Notes under the pieces: generated by a model
The model's input: the letters and a program-made list of their open reading frames with translations, nothing else
What the model was told of the DNA's origin: nothing
The model's database searches: none
Part shown: positions 44,781 through 56,792 of the stretch, piece after piece
Numbering within the stretch: the first letter of the stretch is position 1
Layout of the letters: each line of letters begins with the position of its first letter
Translations under genes and position numbers: made by a program
Assembly (NCBI GenBank): GCA_002286855.1
Contig: NRSV01000010.1
Span: 1-64,000 of the forward strand
Direction of reading: 5' to 3'
DNA from: Bipolaris cookei
Taxonomy: Eukaryota > Ascomycota > Dothideomycetes > Pleosporales > Pleosporaceae
DNA length: 64,000 nucleotides

Positions 44781-47106
44781 AAGTGCAATACCATTTTTTT
44801 GAAAATTTGAAAAAGAATGTGATCATTGCCGGCGAGAAGATATCGGCATTAACAGACACATGACAGGTCTACGTACGCAGTCTAAGATGGAGTGTTCCAT
44901 ATTGATGACGCGGGGTATTTTCAGTGGGTCTCCTGCCCGAGAAGGTATGGATTTCTTCGGTCCACATTCCCAAATATGTGTTATGTTGCGATATCGACTT
45001 GGTAGTCTTATATGAAGTGATCCCAAACAAGCTAAGACTTCGCATTGGTGTTTCCCAGCAAGTGTTGCGATCTCGACTCGAAGACTTGATCCAGAGTGGC
45101 CCTGGACAGATTGTCACGACAAACTCTCCGTCTGCGAGTGGGTGTTACGACACTGAATTCTTAATCTTACCTCAATCGACTCTCCGCTGGAAGACGTTCA
45201 AGTCTCTTTTCAGCCTCCAGCATCTGCAAAGCTGGATGTAAAATGATTATCACAAAGTGAATATGATATTTCCCAAAATCATAGTTCAACATGCATTCTC
45301 TCTATCTCACCAGTTTAACCTAAATCAGCCCAATCAGTACTTCTGCGGTATAATTTCTCAAATAAAAGGGAAATTTTGCACGAAGTATCTTTCGAAAACA
45401 AAGTGGCATCGCAACAGCTCAGTCCTCTTTCACTGAATCTGCTTTGACTGCCAAAGCACCAAAGGCAAAACCATGGACATCTCTACACGCAGAGAAGAAT
45501 CTTGTTGTGCGGAACCTTTTGCATGAATCGGCTTCTAGTCTGAATTCAACATATTCGAACGATGCAAAAGCTCGCTGACAACTATGCGACACTTTACCCT
45601 ACTCTGATAATGATGTAGAAATTTCAGCCAACTTTCTAGCACACCTCATTTCCTTTCCAACAACAAGACACAAGTAAATGCTACCAACTTGCCCCACGTC
45701 TCTGAACTCACAACCGTCAACCAAATCCAGCCGTGAGTCTTTTCCCGTATCCCCCATCATCTCTTAGAAAGAGAAGCAAAACACCAAGTCAGCATTCCAG
45801 ATAGTACTGCGACCTCGGTATCTCCAAGCACCTCAAAATCGCCGTCTTCCACTTATCTACAGCTCAGCAATATCATCCGACACCCACCAATCAAGCCGCG
45901 TACACCGTCCTCAATATCAAACGCCGCAAGCACCTTGGTCTCAAACCCGCAGCTACCCCCTCGTCCTGCGTAAATCCGCCATCCAACCTCTTAATCCTCA
46001 CCTCGCAATTGTCACGCAAGAACGCACTTGGTTATTACGCCCTAGCCCGACAACAAGCGGCATGACAACAGCGTGCAGAACTTCTCTTACAGCGCATGGG
46101 ATGGTGATTTGAAGAATGGGAGCGGCATAGAGGATAATAGAGATACACCCGATTCTACCAGAGGAGCCTACACTTTGACTGGAATGTGTTGTTGAGGCGT
46201 GCCTCAGGATCCTATCTATATGTATGGCGCGTGATACTCCGCTTTGTGGCGTAAGGCCTGAACATGTTTGTTTACTACTGGAGTTACTTTTGTTATTCTT
46301 GTGGGATGTCTCATCCTTGCACCAACGACGACTGTATGATCATGCTTAAAATGCAGCGTAAGTTCAGCAATTCAGTTTCCAATCACTATCACGAACTATT
46401 TGGCATTCTTCAAGTTCCTCACTACTTTTGTAACCACTACAAACGCTCAACTCTTCAAGTCTTAGCTCAGGCTTTCAATTCCAACCATACAACCACCCAC
46501 CCCCCTCCCACTTCCACGCGATGACAATCTCGATTCAAAAACGTAATGATCGGGTCCATGCCGCTCTGAATCTTGATTCCCATCTGCGTCTTCGGACCGA
46601 TGCTCTTTGCGACGCTGATCTATCTTTGTGCTAAAAAGAACAGGTAGGTGGACTGGAAAATGGATCGGCAGTGACATGGTGGGGATGTGGAAATGCAGAT
46701 TCGGGGGTTCTTAGGGGCGCTGGAGCAGAGGGGACGGGAGAATGTGAGGGAAGTGTAGGGTCTTTTCTTGGATAGTGGGCATTTAGTTGGGGAGGCAGAG
46801 GACATGGGATGGGTGAGAAACGTATTTTGTGCAAGGTTTTGCAACCATGGATTTCGCATGATATTTTACCCCGTATTGTTTGTTCTATCTAAGCTCTGGA
46901 TTTTCTTTTTCTCGGCAAGCTGCCTTGCTGCATTCCGCCATGGGTCGTGTTCGGCTCGTCCCGTTTTCTCGGGAAGCGGTTTGGCGCTATGCCTTGTTTA
47001 ATACGCATGGTCTTCTTCCACCCGTATTCTCAATTATCGGGCGGTTTTCCAGTAAGTTTTAGTACATACTGCCAAGCCACAATCTGATATGAAGTTCCAC
47101 AACTTC
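44781..47106. other. Gene-free stretch
   Basis: No secure gene. Short frames near 46264-46524 and the Ser/Pro-rich minus frames at 46620-46859 are low-complexity and overlap. A hydrophobic peptide coded near 46550-46640 (FGPMLFATLIYLCAKK) is preceded by a stop. Confidence 0.35.
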
Positions 47107-48664
47107 TCAAATCATACTAAACTTGCGTCTCCGTCTCCGAGTCCTGCTGGGTATAATAACATTGTGCGAAAGATTAAAGTCGCTAGAGTCGTCAAAGTCG
47201 GAAACGTAATGTATTACATCATCAGCCACTATGAGATCGCGGTCACTGCTGGTCTCTCGTATGCTTGTTCGTTTTGAACGCGAGACTTTTGCACACTTTT
47301 TACTTTGAGAAAATGGTGTTTGAGTCGCTGGAGTCTTGTATTTTGATTCGTTCGCGGTATGATGTGAGTGTGCACTTTGGATTTGTTTATTCTTAGCGGT
47401 TGACTTTGACCGACGAGGCTTTACCGTCGGTGGTGGTTCGGGTGCTGGTTCGTCATCCCACTTGAAGACGGGGTCACTCGGATCTATCTTAACCACTGTT
47501 TTTTGTGTATCCGAGTCGCTGATATTGACTATGATATCTTCTGTATCTGAGTTATTGATAAGTGTTCGTGGTTGTAAGGAGTGTTGTGTGGGCGTGCGAA
47601 ATGTATCTGGTGCTTCGCTCATCCGGATAGCCTTTTTCTTGGCTTTAGAAAGACGACCCCCATTATCGATGATAATGTGATATAGATTTCTGATGGGTAG
47701 TGCTGGCGCCACGGCCATCAACTGCGCAACTTCTTTTTCTGATATCGAATTCGTCTATGTCAACAAATTTCATGTCTTTCCCATCACTGTTCGTGGTTCC
47801 GTAGCGATCACCAGGCGATTTTGTAAGCGTAACATCTGCTATCATTGGTGTCTTTGGGGGGGGGGAGGGTGAAGTCTGAGATTTTTGCTGAGATTGAAGT
47901 GAGCGGTACTGCCATGAGCCAGGTATATTGGATTTGATACGCGAGAAAAGCCCAGAGTTTCTTGCATCCCGCATATTGGTCGGCCGGACTGGCGAGTGAA
48001 GATCATACGTAGGTGAGATGTCGCGTAAGATGAGTTCGGGAGACGCTCTAGCGTCACGCATCCTAGGGTTCAATCTGCCTGGTGTCACCGACTTGGCTGA
48101 ATCGCCGTCACTTATGATTGACATATCGCAAGAGGCTTCCAAGCGTCGATCCGTATCAGTTCCCAGGTTTCTGTTTGTGTTGCGCATCAATCTCAGAGGA
48201 TTCTTGGGGGCTCTCGATAGAGACATAGGTGGTCTAGGTATTGTCACTGAGTGATTGCGCTTTTCTTTACCACTCGTCTGGCCCATATTGGCCTTGTTAG
48301 GTTTCCGGATTCGATGATGTTTGTTCGGAGCAGAGTCCGCGATAGATGCCGCTGGGAGGGACAACTTGCGGGCGTGCGAACGTTGCAAGGCTGATGTTTC
48401 GCGTAAAGAAATGACCCGGAAATACAACATCCCATGTTGTTCTGTTGCACCATAATTTTTCACGAAAAAGGATTGGAATTCACTATTGAGATCAAACAGC
48501 AAGAAGACGGGTAAACGCACATCCATGGAGGATATACCGAGAACGATCCAAAACGGAATCCGACCGAGCGATGGACGGTGCAGATTAAAGGGCGAGACAA
48601 CATTTGGCAAATGATACGATAGCGCATGAACTCGTCCTCTCTTGGGATGTACAATGCGAAGCAT
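47107..48664 (-). CDS. Unknown basic, largely disordered protein
   Basis: Two exons, 48664-47788 and 47738-47107, joined across a 49-bp intron (GTGATG...TATCAG); 502 aa. The join links the Ser/Pro/Arg-rich first part to KKEVAQLMAVAPALPIRNLY, followed by HIIIDNGGRLSKAKKKAIR, the only region that looks folded and conserved (about residues 293-331). The rest is Ser/Thr/Lys/Arg-rich with several basic clusters (possible nuclear signals) and acidic motifs such as NNSDTEDIIVNISDSD that resemble SUMO-interacting or CK2-type sequences. The last 25 residues are Arg-rich. The N-terminus is uncertain; a later ATG near 48525 is possible. Function unknown; a nuclear protein is my guess. Divergent to the BTB gene. 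Confidence 0.5.
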
Positions 48665-49401
48665 GGGGTAGCATCACGTGCGGCAGCGTCAAATGGAAGC
48701 TGTTGGTGGGGTAGCTGGAGATGGCGTGGGGTAGCTTTCAGCGGGGCTGGTGTGGCGCAGGCCGATATGTGGCGCGTGCAATGCTAAGGCGGTAGTGCCA
48801 CGCCTCAAGTGGCTGGGAAACTGCCAACACTGTGCACTCTCTGGCGTACTGGACGTCTTCTTTTTGTTCTCAACTACTCGTTCAAAATCGATGGGCATGA
48901 TCTGCTCCAGCATCGTCCGATAGATCTACAGGAAACGGCCAGGGGGCAAGCGGATTGGTCGCATTCTGACTGAGGGGTAATCACGGAACGCCAACGCAAA
49001 AAGCAACTAGGAAAAGAAATCATGTACAGTCATTCAGGGGCAGAGAAGGCTGGGGAAACTAGTGTCAGAGACTGTCATCGTCTAGGCCAGTCGGTCTGCA
49101 AGTGTTGCTCGCAGTGTGGGGCCGACGAGGACCAAGTGTAAAGACAACGGCATCTCCTTGTGCCTGGACGCGCTACGCTTCGACACGAGGGCGAGCCAAC
49201 CCAGCCATCTCCACTCAGCACGTCAACAGCACGGCGACAACATCATCACGACAACTCACAGCATCCACAACCACGTCTTGACCGCCCTTGTCACACGCGC
49301 CAATTGTCTTGCCTTTATGAGCGCTGCCATCGCGCCGTATGGGGCAGGTTCCAAGAGTCTACCACCGTGATTTCGCCATTCCAGGTTCCCGTCGATCGCG
49401 A
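48665..49401. promoter_or_regulatory. Divergent promoter region
   Basis: 737 bp between the unknown minus-strand gene and the BTB gene. No TATA box or other site stands out. Confidence 0.4.
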
Positions 49402-51534
49402 ATGGCTACTGGTAGCATTGGCCATGTGCCCGCCCCAACATTTGCTGAGTACGTAGACGATCCCTTCCTCGACCACCGGCGCGATGAGGCGGATAAGTCG
49501 CAGACACATGAGCAGGACATGGCCGGCTTGATCCATCGCGCGCCGTCTACAGGGGCGTCGCAATGCTCGCCGGCGCAACAGTCACAGACGCCGGCGCAGT
49601 GCATCGCAGTGCGCCCTGCCCTGACGCACCGCCTGTTCTCTCATCATCTACATGTACGAGCATTAGCTAAGCTGCAACGCGATAGACTACTTTCTGGACC
49701 CATGATCGATATATACGTAGGCGAGTCGAAGCGCCACTGGGCGCTGCACCGCAACCTGCTGTGCCACCACTCCGAGGCCCTCGAGAATGAGCTTCTAGGT
49801 GATACCAACGGCAATACGAGGAAGGACCGCCTCGACTTGCCCGACTATGACCCGGCTGGCTTCGAGCTACTCGTCAAATGGCTCTACCAAGGCAGTCTGG
49901 ATGACGTCTCAGACATGGCCGACGAGAACCAAAAGTACGACTATGCTGTAAGCTGCCACAAGCTCTACCTCCTTTGTGAGCGCTTCAACATGACCCAGTT
50001 GAAGAATGTGGCCATGGATCAGTATAGAAAAGGCCTACATGAAGCTGAGTTGGTCCCCGATCCGGACGAGATAGATGCCATCTACCGCAAGAGTCCGACG
50101 GGCTCGCCCTTCCGCCACCTGATGACGCGCATTGCCGCCCGCCAGATCATGGACCCCGCGAATGAGCGTGACGTTGAGACGTACCGCGAATGCTTTACCA
50201 ACAATCCTGACTTTGCCATTGATCTGGTTAAGGCCATCAGGTCTGGCACTGGCGGCATGCTGTTTGACGACCCAACAGACAAGGGAAACGAGTGCCTCTA
50301 TCACGATCATGAAGCCGCGCCCAACTGTTACGTCAAGGAGAAACTTCGAGGGAAGCAAGGTGTGTAGCTCTGCCTTGTCTGCAGTTCATTTCCAGCTTCA
50401 CCATACTTTCTCTACTCCCCCTTTTGATTGCACAACCCGCGTAGTAACTCCCATTAACCAGCAAAGAAGAGAATCGCCCAGTCATCCGTCAAATCAGTCC
50501 CCTACATCAACTCCGTCCAGCCGAACCGCCCTCCCCTCCCCCATCTCCAGACAGAGCCACCCCCAACTCCCCTGCCCCCTCCCCCGCCAGCTCGCCCTCA
50601 CGGCAAAAATCCTCTTCGCCGCTGCCTGACAAGTCCGGCGAGTTCGACAGTTGGTACATCGAAGGAAATGGCAGTCGCTACTCAGCCACCCAATCCAGAT
50701 GCCTTTCGGGACAGGGAGAAGGACAGGGAAAGGCTGCGCAAGGTGACGCCTCCGGATCGAAGACGCCTCGAGCGGTTCCAAGTCAATGGGATGAGAACAT
50801 ACGAGCCACACCTAGCCCTCGACGAGCGCCTCCAAAGCTTAGAAGACAGACATCGCCTAGTGAAGGATAGCCAGGTCGTTTATGGGGCTGACGTTGAGGG
50901 CCAAGGAGGACCTGTGCAGCCATTATATCAAACGCCCTTACGCCGCGGTATATGGGAGTGGGCCAAGGGAGGAGCCGGCAGAGGCAGCACCATTGGACCT
51001 ATACCCGAAACTCCAGATGATTTCGGTATGCCGTCCACTACCGACTCCGAGAAGAACGACCTGTATTCGGAAGAGCAAGTCGCGACTTCTAAAGTCACAG
51101 TCTTTGGACTCTCTCATTCTCACATCACCCCATCGCCATCATTTTCGCAGACAAAACGATCTTCAGACGAGCTCGTGGCTGCATCGTCGGCCAACACTAC
51201 CCCAGCCACCTTCAGCCATCCCGCTGAGCAGTGGACAAATGGCAAACAAGTTATGCCACAGCCTATATCCGAACATAGTAGTCCTCTCACACCAGAAACA
51301 CCGACACCACCACAGCGACAACGAGATATATCGGTAGATGCCAACGGCACACCCTCAAAGAGTGCGGTAACCACGGAGAACAGTGAGGTTGCTGAACACG
51401 TGTCAAACGGTGCATCACAGAAGCCAAGTTCGACAACTCAGGCTTCTGACCCACCCCACTTACGAACATTCAAGGTCACCCTTGCTCCCAATATGCTTTC
51501 ACCAGCTCGGAATAGCCCAGGTGCAGCAAAGTGA
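49402..51534 (+). CDS. BTB/POZ-domain protein with long disordered C-terminus
   Basis: Two exons, 49402-50359 and 50462-51534; 676 aa. The 102-bp intron (GTGTGT...TTAACCAG) is inferred because exon 2 is open over its full length in the right phase and no stop lies between. The BTB fold covers about residues 110-210 (GPMIDIYVGESKRHWALHRN, then LLVKWLYQGSLDD). A second helical part follows to about residue 310, as in other fungal BTB proteins. At the splice junction lies a basic cluster (KLRGKQAKKR), a possible nuclear signal, then a Pro-rich linker and a Ser/Thr/Pro-rich tail. BTB proteins are adaptors, often for Cul3 ubiquitin ligases, but no partner domain shows which. The start is the second ATG of the frame (GCGAATGG context). 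An alternative is two genes, the second starting at 50668. Confidence 0.7.
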
Positions 51535-52602
51535 TTTCCCCCTTTTCGGTTTTGATTTTCTTTGAATGATACCCGCACATATAAATTGGCGTTTGTGTTT
51601 AGTTTATTTAGAATGCCGATATTTTATCTTGATGCATCTTCGCAGTGCTATTGAACTTCTCTTTATACACTAGATCATAATTTCTCCTTTTATCATGTTA
51701 GGCTGGTACGTGTCATCGCATCACTTACTTGACTGCGCTAGCCTTGCTAATGCCCATAACGCTTCGGACATCTCGCCAGAAAATCATGGACAAGTTTTGC
51801 ATCATCAATATTCTTATTTCTTTTCTTTTTCTCCTATATGAATCCAAGTTCTGAACACTATCTAAACGCAACTCTCTAGTGTTCATAGGCCCTTACGGAA
51901 CCCAGGTGGCACTAGAAATTGATTTATTTATTTAGGTTTTGAACACTTGTTATCGCGACAGTCGAAATAGATTCTTTATTAGAAAGAGTGTCACCAGTGT
52001 GGAGACATGACATACTAATGCCTGCACTCCCTCGCACAGAGACCACACAATTCTCACCCCAGAGTACCTAGCGTGGCCACAAGAATAGGAAAACGTAACA
52101 GTACATGGGAGATTCGCGGTATTGTATCCAAAAACGGTACCCACCCACAGCAGGGTGACTTCATCTTCGGGAGGCGCAAACCAAGGCCACTCGTCTGACA
52201 TGCATCAAGCTGTGCGCTGATGACTGTGCAAGCAACCCATCGCCCATCGCCCTTATCAGCTAATACCCGTCAATATAAGTAAGCACATGCAAAGTAACAT
52301 GGATGTATAGACTAGGATGAGCTCCGGCGCCAAAGCGACGTTCATTGGTACGGATGATTGGACGCCTAGTAAAGGGAAAACGGGAGTACAGCCTGTAAAT
52401 AAACGGGTTGGTGGCAAGGCTGAACAAATGCTCATTTGTAACTGCTCGGTCCCCGAGAAGACCCTTTGAGCAAAGTATTGCAAGTTTGCTTCTTTGTTAT
52501 TGTCACGAGTTGTAGCAGAAACGAAAGGCTTTCCCATTATCCCATCCCCCTCGCTTCAGCACGTCTCTTTCACCGAGTACGCGAGAGAGCCAAGACTTCA
52601 CG
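51535..52602. other. Intergenic stretch with a LINE tail
   Basis: Apart from the short LINE remnant at 51860-51935 nothing is recognised. The right part is the promoter of the 7TM gene. Confidence 0.4.
51860..51935 (+). mobile_element. 5'-truncated LINE copy (3' tail only)
   Basis: About 76 bp whose 51878-51934 part matches the end of the LINE at 17344-17397 and also ends in ATTGATTTATTTATTT. It is flanked by GTTCTGAACACT (51848-51859) and GTTTTGAACACT (51936-51947), 11 of 12 identical, which looks like a target-site duplication. Both features are typical of target-primed LINE insertion. Confidence 0.6.
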
Positions 52603-53922
52603 ATGGCGATGACGACCCCAGCTGCTGCGCTCCCGACGGGACCTGGAGGTATTCCGGGTTACATATGGAACTTACCTGCGCTGCCGCCGCCTGAGGGGCA
52701 GACGCCGAATTTTGTCAATCCAGAGTCTCGGGATATGGAGTTGATTGTCATGAATGCGGTGTTTTTGAGCGCGACGTTGCTGGCGGTCGCGGTGCGGTTT
52801 GTTGCACGTCGTACGGCTAAGGATGTAGTTGGTTGGGATGGAGGTGAGCTAAAAAGAAAAAAGGGTCCTTCGTTTTGTTTTGGCACTTATGAAGAACAGT
52901 GATGTGTATTCTTGCGACGATGGCTTCGGCTGCTCATAGTGGACTTATGATTTCCAGTGAGTGATGCATTGTGGTGTTATGGTATGGTGCTGATGAAAGG
53001 ATCAGATCTCGATATTGGATATGGAAAGCATCTTTGGGATATTCGTGCGGTCACCTTGACGCATTCGAGACTGCTGGTTCATCTACCTCATATGTAGAAA
53101 TTATCATTGATATCTAACTTTCTACAGCAACTCAACCAACTATCCACACTATACATCGTCGGCATCTGCTTTGCCAAACTATCCGTCCTGCTACTCTATC
53201 TCCGCTTCTTCAACGTCGTCGAATTCACCCGCCATCTCATCTACTTTGGCATATTCTTGACGCTGTTTACATCTGCGGCGTTCATGGGCCACGAGATTGC
53301 GCAGGCAGTGCTGTGCATGGGTGTGTCAGCTGTGACGAACCAGTTCTGTAAAGCAGTCAACAAGGTTGTGACTATCCAAGCTGCTGTCAATGTCTTTATC
53401 GACTTTTACATTCTGGTAATCCCGCTGCAGCAGGTATGGAAGCTGAATATGAATTTTCAGAGGAAGCTCGGAGTTGGTGCTGTTTTTGGAGTCGGTCTTG
53501 TGTAAGGCATCCCTCTAACATTTTATTGTTTGAGAAGACGAAACTAATTGTGAAAAAGGGCATGTATTGTCAGTGTGGTTCGTATGGGATGGTCAATTCG
53601 GAATCTCAACGAGTCTGATCACTTCTGGGCAGCTGTTCTGACCTCAGAGATGACAATTGTGGAGATGAACATGGTCATTGTTGCGCCTTGTCTGGTTTTT
53701 GCCCCGGCTTTTGTAAAGCGCAGCAGAAGCGGACTTTCTAGTATTCGCACAAGATTGGTTAGCAGCGGGCAAAGGACACCGTCCAAGGACTCGCTTTCGG
53801 ATATATATCACGACAAAGCGTACGGCGACGCCCCGAAGCCTCAGATTGTGCCACTACAGTTTTTTACGACTCCTAAAGACTACATCGAGCCCGCGAAACC
53901 CGTTGCCGTACATGGTTGGTAG
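52603..53922 (+). CDS. Seven-membrane-segment rhodopsin-like fungal integral membrane protein
   Basis: Five exons: 52603-52843, 52900-52956, 53006-53076, 53128-53501, 53559-53922; introns 49-57 bp; 368 aa. It shares the layout of the fungal rhodopsin-domain family: an extracellular Pro-rich N-terminus, then segments starting LIVMNAVFLSATLLAVAVRF, the GYGKHLWDI motif in the first large loop, LSTLYIVGICFAKLSVLLLY, FIDFYILVIPLQQVWKL, and a cytoplasmic Ser-rich tail. No CFEM domain, unlike the receptor at 39.8 kb. The third intron has a weak donor (GTTCAT), chosen because it keeps the frame and the expected segment spacing; this is the least certain junction. Ligand and role unknown; plasma membrane is likely. 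Confidence 0.78.
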
Positions 53923-55167
53923 GCATCTGTTGCGACGATATTTGTCAGGAGGTTGACTCCAACTTGCATGCCCAAGTTTGGAACCAAGAAGTTTTTGGAG
54001 ACCATGGCTCAAGTATTATTTCTTGGCCACACACAAGTAGCAGCCAGACCTATATATGAGATCCAAAAGTTCTTTACATTCTATACAATGCCCCTCGTTG
54101 AATCAATTCAAGAGCGTATCTATTGCAGCTGAGCTGCCAGACATGTATCGATGATGCGAGTAGGCATTTGAAATCTGAAAAAGAGTAGTAGGAACAGCAC
54201 AACCGTCCTATGATCCAAGTTTCTTGGGAAGAGAACCAGATTGGCCGAGTAGCACCCTCACCGGTCCATGTGGGCCAGACGCAATACAACCCAGACCTGC
54301 TCGCAGCGTATAAGCTTCATCCACAAATAGTTTTAAATCGAATATCATGCTACCACAACCTCTGGGGCCCCGCTATCCGCCATCCAATAACCACGCGATA
54401 CTTCATCAGCGCCCGATGCTGCGAGCCCGTCCCCCACCAGCATCCCTCCAGTGAGCAATGTCTCTTTGAGCATTAGCGCTGGACAAACCCCCCCACCATA
54501 GCGTTTGTGCTTATGAGAAACAGCGTGCCGGTACCCAATGTGACACAGCATGAAGCTCAGGATGAAGGCTTTTTTGCCTCCCGCAGCTTATCGCGGGTTT
54601 ATTGATGCATTTAATTTAGCCTGTGTCTGTTATCCCGCTGCGCCGTGGTTACCGGGGGCCCGCTCTTTTGGTGTTTCCGGGAGGGGAGTTCCCCCACCTA
54701 GTAGCCCACCAAAGAGCGTTGGTCCGCTGAGTGTGCGTGTGGATCCTGTGGCTGCACCGTCTTTCTTTGATCGAAGGGTTTCCGTGGTATGCCTTCGCGC
54801 ACCTATTCCTGTCAGACCTGCGTGGGCTCAACGCGGATTCAGAAGGGAGTACGTACCAAAGACTTGTTTTCGCTTAGTTTCTGGTTTGACGTTTCTGCGA
54901 GTGAAAGGGGGGCTGGGGACTTTGCGGCACAGCATCGTATAATTGGCTGTAGTTAGGGAGACTGCACTGCGTTTGCTCCTTCACCTTGTTTTCCAGTTGC
55001 TGGGTTGCTGTTGCCTTGTCACGCTTTGACCGCGTTGCTGCCGTTTCTTTGCTAAAAGCTTCTTTTCGCTCCTCTTCTCGCGCCATCACGCCATCAGTCA
55101 AGATACTGGCTCCGCGGCTACATCACAAAGACTTAATTCATCACATTGGCCATCAAGAAATTCCATC
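53923..55167. other. Intergenic stretch
   Basis: A 130-codon frame at 54550-54942 is Pro/Arg/Val-rich without a motif and I do not call it. The last 200 bp before 55168 are C/T-rich, as in fungal promoters. Confidence 0.4.
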
Positions 55168-56274
55168 ATGAATGACACCACCATTGAAGGCCCAGTCCTC
55201 ATCTTCGGAGGCTGCGGCTTCCTTGGACACCACCTTGTCCGGGAATTTGCTCGCGCGACGCCAACCCCCAAGATCTTCGTCGTCGATGTAAACACTGAGC
55301 GCAATCGCAATCCAGACGCCACCTATCTCACCGCAAACATCCTCCAGCGCGACGAGATAGCCAAGATCTTCGAACAAGTCAAACCTCAAGTCGTCCTTCA
55401 CACGATTTCGCCCAGCCCATTCGAAGTCAACCACTCGATTCTGGAGAAGGTGAACGTAGTCGGAACAGGAAACATAGTCGAATGTGCCAAAGCCGTCGGC
55501 ACTGTCCGCGCGTTCCTTTACACATCCAGCTCATCGGTTGTCCACAACCAGCGCCAGCCCATGATCGAAGCAACTGAAGCCTTACCCGTACTCTTCTCTC
55601 CTGACCAGCCGGAATACTATTCGCACACCAAAGCACTCGCTGAGAAGCTCGCGCTCGCTGCAAACCGCCAAAATGGCATGTTGACAGCGGTCATCCGGCC
55701 TGCCGCACTGTACGGCCCTGGCGATGGCCAAATGACCACAAACATTACCACACAAGCTCTGACCGGCCGCGCCAACATTCGCTTTGGCGACAAATCGTAC
55801 CTCTATGATACATGCTACGTGGAAAACTGCACTTACGCACAGACACTCATCGTAAAAGCGCTCCTTGAAGCTTGTACATCCGCACCACTCCCCGCAGACA
55901 AGAAAGTCGAAGGCGAAGCCTTCTTCGTCACAAATGACGAGCACATCCCCTTCTGGAACCTCTCCCGCCTCGTCTCCGAGCTCCTCGGCTCCCCTGTACC
56001 GGACGACCGAGTCAGGAACATTCCCATCTGGTTCATGAAGACTTTCGCCTGGTTGGGCTCCTGGCTCTATTGGATCTTCTCCCTCGGCCGTAAACAGCCC
56101 AAGCTCACACCGTGGGTTGTACGTCTCCTGACCATGGAGCGAACGCTATGCATTGACAAGATCAAAATGAGACTCGGATACAAGCCTAAATTCAACAACA
56201 GGCAGGGCTGGGAAAAGGCAATCGAATGGGCAGTACCGGAAATCAAAGCTGAGAAAGGGGGTAAGACTGCGTAG
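55168..56274 (+). CDS. 3-beta-hydroxysteroid dehydrogenase/Erg26-type SDR
   Basis: Single exon, 368 aa. The NAD(P)-binding motif is VLIFGGCGFLG (about residues 10-20), the Ser of the active site lies in FLYTSSSSVV, and the catalytic pair is Y151 and K155 (YYSHTK). A C-terminal hydrophobic stretch (WFMKTFAWLGSWLYWIFSL) suggests membrane association, as in the ER enzymes of this family. Erg26 is the C-3 dehydrogenase/C-4 decarboxylase of ergosterol synthesis; length (yeast about 349) and motifs fit. Since it is the first of four same-strand tailoring-type genes, it may be a pathway-specific paralogue acting on a steroid- or terpenoid-like 3-hydroxy substrate. The housekeeping role cannot be excluded from one window. 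Confidence 0.82.
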   Translation: MNDTTIEGPVLIFGGCGFLGHHLVREFARATPTPKIFVVDVNTERNRNPDATYLTANILQRDEIAKIFEQVKPQVVLHTISPSPFEVNHSILEKVNVVGTGNIVECAKAVGTVRAFLYTSSSSVVHNQRQPMIEATEALPVLFSPDQPEYYSHTKALAEKLALAANRQNGMLTAVIRPAALYGPGDGQMTTNITTQALTGRANIRFGDKSYLYDTCYVENCTYAQTLIVKALLEACTSAPLPADKKVEGEAFFVTNDEHIPFWNLSRLVSELLGSPVPDDRVRNIPIWFMKTFAWLGSWLYWIFSLGRKQPKLTPWVVRLLTMERTLCIDKIKMRLGYKPKFNNRQGWEKAIEWAVPEIKAEKGGKTA

Positions 56275-56792
56275 GCTACGGTTCGTGTGACACTGGTTCA
56301 TTTTCCGGTGTGCAGTAGACCACTCTATTTCACTCTCCTTCTCACTACTTTCTAAAAATAACATTGTACTGTAAAAAGGTTCATCATCTGCATACCATAC
56401 CAATGAGATCCACCTTCCTTGCATTTCTGCCCACCTCGCACACATGTACAATGTACTGACGCGATGACTTCATCTCATGCACACCCCTTGATACGAGCAT
56501 CACTTATCTTATATGCCTACTTATCACACCAACCAATAAAACCCTGTTGCAAAACCTTGTGGAAGGAAAAATGGTAAATGTCTGACGTAAACATGGCACT
56601 GCATAACACCCTTTTCCCTCTTCACTCTCCGATCCAATACCCCCGTCTCTCCTTCGGTTCAGATACCGCCAGCCCCGAGGGCAGTGCTTGGGATATAAAA
56701 GGTGGTATGGATCCCGCAGGAATGATTATTCTGGTATGAATTACATCTTACTGCTTACTTGATATATCGATACCGGAGAAGATAAAAGAAAA
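56275..56792. other. Intergenic stretch / promoter of the first P450
   Basis: 518 bp without a gene; contains the TATA box at 56694. Confidence 0.4.
56694..56700 (+). promoter_or_regulatory. TATA box of the first P450 gene
   Basis: TATAAAA in GGGATATAAAAGGTGG, 93 bp before the ATG at 56793. Confidence 0.5.

Noticed and set aside
46620..46859. Overlapping Ser/Pro-rich minus frames
   Set aside because: Low complexity in two phases at once, no conserved element.
50668..51534. Separate gene starting at the ATG 50668
   Set aside because: The frame is open back to 50462, joins the BTB exon in phase through a plausible intron, and the sum of exons is a multiple of three. One gene is simpler, although not proven.
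54550..54942. 130-codon Pro/Val/Arg-rich frame
   Set aside because: No motif and biased composition; it lies in the promoter side of the SDR gene.
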